Source: Hyphomicrobiales bacterium (GTDB taxonomy: Bacteria; Pseudomonadota; Alphaproteobacteria; Rhizobiales; Beijerinckiaceae). From it: a stretch of DNA of 10,046 bases. Where the stretch lies: contig PLUH01000143.1 in the NCBI GenBank assembly GCA_003164825.1, forward strand, positions 1-10,046. Direction: 5' to 3'. The notes beneath the pieces were generated by a model. It was not told the origin of the DNA and did not search any database. It worked only from the letters and a program-made list of their open reading frames with translations. The translations under genes were made by a program, and so were the position numbers. This document shows positions 5,867-10,046 of this stretch, piece by piece; position 1 is the stretch's first letter; each line of letters starts with the position of its first letter.

Positions 5867-8774
5867 CGGCCTCATCGACGCGCCCCGGCTCGCCGCGCCG
5901 GCCGAAGCCCGGCGCCGGCTCGCTTCGCTGATCGAAACGCCGTCAGCGGCGGACCTCGCGCCCGAGCTCGGTCGCGGCCGGACGCGCGACGTGCTGCTCG
6001 GCCTCGCCGATCATTCGCCCTACCTTTGGGGGCTGGTCAAAGAAGACCCGGAGCGGCTCGCTCGGCTGCTGAGGCGTCCGCCTGGCGAATCGCTCGACTC
6101 GCTCGTTCAGGCGCTCGCCGAGCGGCGCGACGACGAAGAGGCGGACCTGATGCGGGCGCTGCGCCGCGCCAAGCGCGAATCGGCGCTCCTGATCGCGCTG
6201 GCCGACATCGGCGGCGTCTGGGACGTCGTCGCGGCGACCGAGGCGCTGACCCGCTTCGCCGACGCTGCCGTCGGCGCCGCGCTCGCCTTCCTGTTGCGCA
6301 GGCACGCACGCGCCGGACTGCTCAAGCTCGATCCTGATGCGCGCGATCCGCAAAGCGGCTCCGGCGTGGTCGTGCTGGCGCTCGGCAAGCTCGGCGCGCG
6401 CGAGCTCAATTATTCGAGCGACGTCGACCTCATCGTCCTCTACGATCAGGCCGCGGCCTCGATTCCGCCGGGCGCCGAGCCGGGGCCGCTGTTCGAGCGC
6501 ATGACCAAGGCGCTGGCGCGTCTGCTGCAGGAGCGCACGAGCGACGGCTACGTGCTGCGGGTCGACCTTCGCCTGCGGCCCGATCCCGCTTCAACCCCGG
6601 TCGCGCTCTCGACTTTGAGCGCCTATTCCTATTACGAAACCGTCGGCCAGAACTGGGAGCGCGCCGCGCTCATCAAGGCGCGCCCGGCGGCGGGCGATCT
6701 CAAGCTCGGCGAGCGGTTCCTCACCGACCTCGCGCCGTTCATCTGGCGCAAGTATTTCGACTATGCGGCGATCGCCGACATCCACGCGATGAAGCGCCAG
6801 ATCCACGCCGTACGCGGCCACGAGAAGGTCGTCGTACCCGGCCACGACATCAAGCTCGGGCGCGGCGGCATCCGCGAGATCGAGTTCTTCGTCCAGACCC
6901 AACAGCTCATCTTCGGCGGCCGCCGTCCCCAGATGCGTGGGGCCCGCACCCTCGACATGCTCGAGCGCCTTCATGCCGACAAATGGGTCAGCGCCGAGGC
7001 GGTCGACGATCTGAGCCGATCTTATGTCTTCCTGCGCCGGCTCGAGCACCGGCTGCAGATGGTTGGCGACGAGCAGACCCAGCGGCTGCCGTTCGACCGG
7101 CCGGCGCTGGCCCGCTTCGCCAAATTCTGCGGCTATGCGCGGCTCGACAGTTTCACGAGGGACGTCACCCATCACTTGACCCGGGTCGAACATCATTACG
7201 CCCGGCTGTTCGAGGACGCGCCGGCGCTGAGCGTCGCTTCCGGCAATCTCGTCTTCACCGGCGTCGTCGATGATCCGGAGACCCTTGCGACCTTGCGCGG
7301 GCTCGGATTCCAGCGCCCGGAGGCCGCGGCGGAAACCGTTCGCGGCTGGCATTTCGGCCGCCGCGCGGCGGTCCGCAGCCCGCGCGCGCGGGAAGTGCTG
7401 ACCGAGCTGACGCCGGCGCTGCTCGAAGCCTTCGCCGGCTCGGGCGACCCGGACGCCGCGCTCGCCGCCTTCGACGAAGCGCTGGCTCGGATGCCGGCGA
7501 GCGTCGAGCTGATGTCGATCCTGCGCTCCAACGCCGCTTTGCGCGAATTGTTCGGCGACGTGCTCGGAGCCGCCCCGCGGCTCGCGCAGGTGATCGCGAC
7601 CCGGCCCCACGTGCTCGACGCGGCGATCGATCCGGCGCGCGGCGAAGATTTCGAGGCGAGCTTCGACGACCACACGATGGGCGAGCGGGTCGAGGCCTTT
7701 GTCGCCCAGGCGCCGACTTATGAGGAGGCGCTGAACCGCGCCCGCGATTTCGCCGCCGAGGAGAAGTTTCATATCGGGCTCAATCTGCTGTCAGGGCGCC
7801 TCGATCCCGATCGCGCCGGGCGCGCCTATAGCGCGCTGGCGCAGGGACTGATCGCGGCCATGCTCGATCGGGTCGTGGAAGCCTTCGCGGCCGAGCATGG
7901 CCGCGTTCGCGGCGGCCGGGTCGCGGTGGTCGGGCTCGGCAAGCTCGGTTCGCGCGAGATGACCGCGGCCTCCGATCTCGACCTCATTCTGATCTACGAT
8001 TTTCCCGCCGACGCCGGCGAGTCGAGCGGCCGCAAGCGGCTCGGCCCGGCGCTCTACTATGCGCGGCTGACGCAGCGGCTCATCGCGGCCTTGACCGCGC
8101 CGACCAAGGCGGGGCGCCTCTACGACGTCGACATGCGGCTCAGGCCCTCCGGGCGCCAGGGACCGCTCGCGACCCAGCTGTCGTCGTTCAAGCTCTATCA
8201 GCTCAAGGAGGCGGAGACCTGGGAGCACATGGCGCTGGCGCGCGCCCGGGTCGTCGCCGGCGACGCCAGTTTAGGCGCGGAAGTCGCCGAGACGGTGCGT
8301 GAGACCCTGACCCGCAAGCGGGAAGGGGGCAAGGTCGCCCGCGACGCGGGCGCGATGCGGAAGCTCATCGCCGCGGAAAAGGGCGACAAGGACGTCTGGG
8401 ACCTGAAGCTGGTCGCGGGCGGGCTGATCGACATCGAATTCATCGCCCAATATCTGGAGTTGGCCTTCGCCCATAGGCGTCCGGGCATCCTCGACGTCTC
8501 GACCCGCAAGGCGCTCGAAAAGTCTGGCGCCGCCGGGCTGATCACCGCCGAGGAGGCCGAGGTCCTCGTCGACGCCCACCGGCTTTACACCGACGCGACC
8601 CAATTCATGCGCCTTTCGACCTCCGGCCCATTCGACCCCTTGAAAGCCGCCGCCGGCGTCAAGCGCCGCATCGCCGCGGCGATCGGCTTTCCCGATTTCG
8701 AGGCCTTCACCGCCGCGCTGGACGAGGCGCGCAAGCGGGTGCGCGCGGCGTTCGCGGCGATCGTTGCGGGTTAG
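5847..8774 (+). CDS. glnE: Bifunctional glutamine synthetase adenylyltransferase / adenylyl-removing enzyme
   Basis: GlnE turns glutamine synthetase off by adenylylating a tyrosine and on again by phosphorolytic removal of AMP, under control of PII and glutamine. The 975-aa length fits the family (about 950-1000). Two nucleotidyltransferase domains are visible. The N-terminal adenylyl-removing domain has ALGKLGARELNYSSDVDL with Asp192/Asp194 and VDLRLRPDP at 239-247. The C-terminal adenylyltransferase domain has GLGKLGSREMTAASDLDL with Asp710/Asp712 and VDMRLRPSG at 761-769. Each is followed by the helical GlnD-UR-UTase-type region (GRGGIREIEFFVQ at 338-350, VAGGLIDIEFIAQ at 856-868). ATG 5847 sits 20 nt inside the histidine kinase gene, in another frame, so glnE is probably the last gene of the two-component operon. 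No catalytic residue appears missing. Confidence 0.96.
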   Translation: MTATLADGLIDAPRLAAPAEARRRLASLIETPSAADLAPELGRGRTRDVLLGLADHSPYLWGLVKEDPERLARLLRRPPGESLDSLVQALAERRDDEEADLMRALRRAKRESALLIALADIGGVWDVVAATEALTRFADAAVGAALAFLLRRHARAGLLKLDPDARDPQSGSGVVVLALGKLGARELNYSSDVDLIVLYDQAAASIPPGAEPGPLFERMTKALARLLQERTSDGYVLRVDLRLRPDPASTPVALSTLSAYSYYETVGQNWERAALIKARPAAGDLKLGERFLTDLAPFIWRKYFDYAAIADIHAMKRQIHAVRGHEKVVVPGHDIKLGRGGIREIEFFVQTQQLIFGGRRPQMRGARTLDMLERLHADKWVSAEAVDDLSRSYVFLRRLEHRLQMVGDEQTQRLPFDRPALARFAKFCGYARLDSFTRDVTHHLTRVEHHYARLFEDAPALSVASGNLVFTGVVDDPETLATLRGLGFQRPEAAAETVRGWHFGRRAAVRSPRAREVLTELTPALLEAFAGSGDPDAALAAFDEALARMPASVELMSILRSNAALRELFGDVLGAAPRLAQVIATRPHVLDAAIDPARGEDFEASFDDHTMGERVEAFVAQAPTYEEALNRARDFAAEEKFHIGLNLLSGRLDPDRAGRAYSALAQGLIAAMLDRVVEAFAAEHGRVRGGRVAVVGLGKLGSREMTAASDLDLILIYDFPADAGESSGRKRLGPALYYARLTQRLIAALTAPTKAGRLYDVDMRLRPSGRQGPLATQLSSFKLYQLKEAETWEHMALARARVVAGDASLGAEVAETVRETLTRKREGGKVARDAGAMRKLIAAEKGDKDVWDLKLVAGGLIDIEFIAQYLELAFAHRRPGILDVSTRKALEKSGAAGLITAEEAEVLVDAHRLYTDATQFMRLSTSGPFDPLKAAAGVKRRIAAAIGFPDFEAFTAALDEARKRVRAAFAAIVAG

Positions 8775-8968
8775 AGGTTAGCATATGTGAAATGGGAGAC
8801 GCGCCAGAACCGACCGTCTCGCAGCTCATACCAATCGATAATTGCGCAGCAACGGCGCGCGTCTTACGTACAACATCACGACCAGTCGCGCGTTATATCC
8901 GCGAATACTATCGGTGCGCGTCCGTCAGCGCGGCCCGGACGAGTCCGGATCTGGATGGGAGAACGAGC
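8775..8968. other. Intergenic leader of the molybdenum hydroxylase operon
   Basis: This 194-nt gap is somewhat richer in A and T than its surroundings, notably around 8821-8845 and 8876-8915, and probably holds the promoter for the downstream operon. I could not identify convincing -35/-10 boxes or a sigma-54 site. A weak 6-bp inverted repeat (GAGACG 8796-8801, CGTCTC 8815-8820) lies shortly after glnE but lacks a T-run, so no terminator for glnE is assigned. GGGAG at 8957-8961 is the ribosome binding site of the next gene. Confidence 0.4.
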
Positions 8969-9427
8969 ATGTCGATAACCATCGAGATCAACGGAGAGCG
9001 CGAAACGGTCGACGTCGCGGCTGATACGCCGCTGCTCTGGACCTTGCGGGATGTGATCGGCCTCACCGGAACCAAATTCGGCTGCGGGATCGCGCAATGC
9101 GGCGCCTGCACGGTGCATATCGACGGGCAGCCGGTGCGTTCCTGCCTGCTGCCGGTCGGCTCGATCGGCGACCGCAAGGTGACGACCATTGAGGGCGTCG
9201 GCGCGACGGAGGCCGGACGCAAAATCCAGAAAGCCTGGCTCGGCCTCGAAGTGGTGCAATGCGGCTACTGCCAGTCCGGACAGATCATGTCCGCCGCCGC
9301 GCTGCTGGCGAAAACGCCCGACCCGAACGACGCTGACATCGACGCGGCGATGGCCGGAAACATTTGCCGCTGCGGCACCTACGTGCGCATCCGCGCCGCC
9401 ATCAAGCAAGCTGCGCGTTCGGCCTGA
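8969..9427 (+). CDS. [2Fe-2S] small subunit of a molybdenum hydroxylase (IorA / xanthine dehydrogenase family)
   Basis: This 152-aa electron-transfer subunit carries two [2Fe-2S] clusters that pass electrons from the molybdenum site of the large subunit. An N-terminal plant-ferredoxin-like domain has Cys39, Cys44, Cys47 and Cys59 (FGCGIAQCGACTVHIDG...RSC). A C-terminal helical domain has Cys98, Cys101, Cys133 and Cys135 (QCGYCQSGQIM, NICRCGTYVRI). All eight ligands are present and the length is typical. ATG 8969 is chosen because GGGAG at 8957-8961 lies 7 nt upstream and family proteins begin with this MSITIEING-type strand; the frame stays open to an ATG at 8792, but that extension has no family-like sequence. 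There is no signal peptide, so export would need to piggyback on the Tat-signal partner encoded 13 nt downstream. The paired large subunit points to isoquinoline 1-oxidoreductase or aldehyde dehydrogenase type rather than cytoplasmic xanthine dehydrogenase. Confidence 0.93.
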   Translation: MSITIEINGERETVDVAADTPLLWTLRDVIGLTGTKFGCGIAQCGACTVHIDGQPVRSCLLPVGSIGDRKVTTIEGVGATEAGRKIQKAWLGLEVVQCGYCQSGQIMSAAALLAKTPDPNDADIDAAMAGNICRCGTYVRIRAAIKQAARSA

Positions 9428-9440
9428 GGGAGGTTTGCCC

Positions 9441-10046
9441 ATGACCCGATCCTCGTCCACTCGCACGTTCACTCGCCGCGCGATGGTCAAGGCGACAGTC
9501 GTCGCGAGCGGCGGCTTCGTGCTTGGCGTCTCCATGCCGCGGCTCGCGCCGGCTTTCGCAGCGGAGACGAACGCGGATTTCGCGCCGAACGCCTTCATTC
9601 GCATCGACCAGGATGGCAAAGTCACCTTCACGATCCCGCAGGTGGAGATGGGGCAGGGCATTTACACCGCCCTTTCCATGGTCCTCGCCGAGGAGCTTGA
9701 TGCGCCCTTCGAGCAGGTGAGCGCAGTGGCCGCGCCTCCGAATGACAAGCTTTACGCGAACCCGCTTCTCGGGTTCCAGGTGACCGGCGGCTCGACCTCC
9801 GTCCGCGCGTTCTGGGATCCGATGCGAATCGCGGGCGCGGCCGCCCGGGCCATGCTGGTGAAGGCCGCAGCGGCAAAGTGGAGCGTCGATCCGGCCTCCT
9901 GCCGGACGGAGAACGGCGCGGTCTTTCACGACGCGAGCGCTCAGAACGCGACTTACGGCGAACTGGCGCGAGCCGCCGCCGGACTGACGCCGCCGCAAAA
10001 TCCGCCGCTGAAGTCGCCGGCGAATTTCAAGCTCATCGGCAAGCCG
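9441..10046 (+). CDS. Molybdopterin-binding large subunit, IorB / aldehyde dehydrogenase type, Tat-exported (3'-partial)
   Basis: This is the catalytic subunit of a periplasmic molybdenum hydroxylase that oxidises a N-heterocycle or aldehyde with water as oxygen donor. Only the first 202 codons are in the window; family members are about 700-770 aa. ATG 9441 follows GGGAGG (9428-9433) at 7 nt spacing and lies 13 nt after the small-subunit stop. Residues 1-40 are a twin-arginine signal: TRRAMVK at 11-17, a hydrophobic stretch, and AFA at 38-40 as likely cleavage site. The mature part shows the family's PQVEMGQGIYTALSMVLAEELD and TGGSTSVRAFWDPMR segments, typical of the first large-subunit domain. 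The molybdenum-ligand region and catalytic Glu lie beyond the window. Substrate cannot be assigned. A cytochrome c electron acceptor gene often follows in such operons, which is not visible here. Confidence 0.9.
   Translation, partial: MTRSSSTRTFTRRAMVKATVVASGGFVLGVSMPRLAPAFAAETNADFAPNAFIRIDQDGKVTFTIPQVEMGQGIYTALSMVLAEELDAPFEQVSAVAAPPNDKLYANPLLGFQVTGGSTSVRAFWDPMRIAGAAARAMLVKAAAAKWSVDPASCRTENGAVFHDASAQNATYGELARAAAGLTPPQNPPLKSPANFKLIGKP

Noticed and set aside
6591..7772. 393-codon open frame on the minus strand opposite glnE
   Set aside because: It shows the same antisense shadow effect. GlnE is intact across it and the antisense translation shows no known motif.
8792..8968. 59-residue N-terminal extension of the [2Fe-2S] subunit, or a separate small gene
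   Set aside because: The family starts at the MSITIEING-type strand, a good ribosome binding site precedes ATG 8969, and the extension has no recognisable sequence.

Overview
The window looks like part of a GC-rich alphaproteobacterial chromosome, probably Hyphomicrobiales (Rhizobiales). This is inferred from codon use, the gene order degP / response regulator / histidine kinase / glnE (which I recall as common in that order), and intergenic palindromes that resemble repeats widespread in Bradyrhizobium-like genomes. No database search was possible, so the genus is not assigned. Coding density is high, every recognisable gene is on the + strand, and no gene-free stretch exceeds 300 bases.

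Layout. 1-399 is the 3' part of infC (initiation factor IF-3), but its first codons read like the catalytic loop of a serine/threonine protein kinase; this is the oddest signal in the window. 400-534 holds a perfect 14-bp palindrome (likely operator) and an intrinsic terminator, just before an Fsr-type MFS drug exporter (535-1779) whose stop codon lies inside a REP-like palindromic element. 2027-3526 is a DegP/HtrA periplasmic serine protease with two PDZ domains. It is followed by three large hairpins, the last an intrinsic terminator only 23 nt before the next start codon. 3745-8774 is a tightly overlapping block: OmpR-family response regulator, membrane sensor histidine kinase, and GlnE, the bifunctional glutamine synthetase adenylyltransferase/adenylyl-removing enzyme. 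8969-10046 begins a molybdenum hydroxylase operon: a [2Fe-2S] small subunit and the 5' part of a Tat-exported large catalytic subunit that runs off the window.

How the genes relate. IF-3 and GlnE are housekeeping (translation initiation and nitrogen control). DegP and the adjacent two-component pair suggest an envelope-sensing locus, with glnE translationally coupled to the kinase gene. The MFS pump appears to have its own operator, and the molybdenum hydroxylase is a separate periplasmic oxidation unit of unknown substrate. I see no CRISPR array, tRNA, rRNA, transposase or phage gene. Nothing here is clearly a new system; the most checkable oddities are the kinase/IF-3 junction and the operator-terminator arrangement upstream of the pump.
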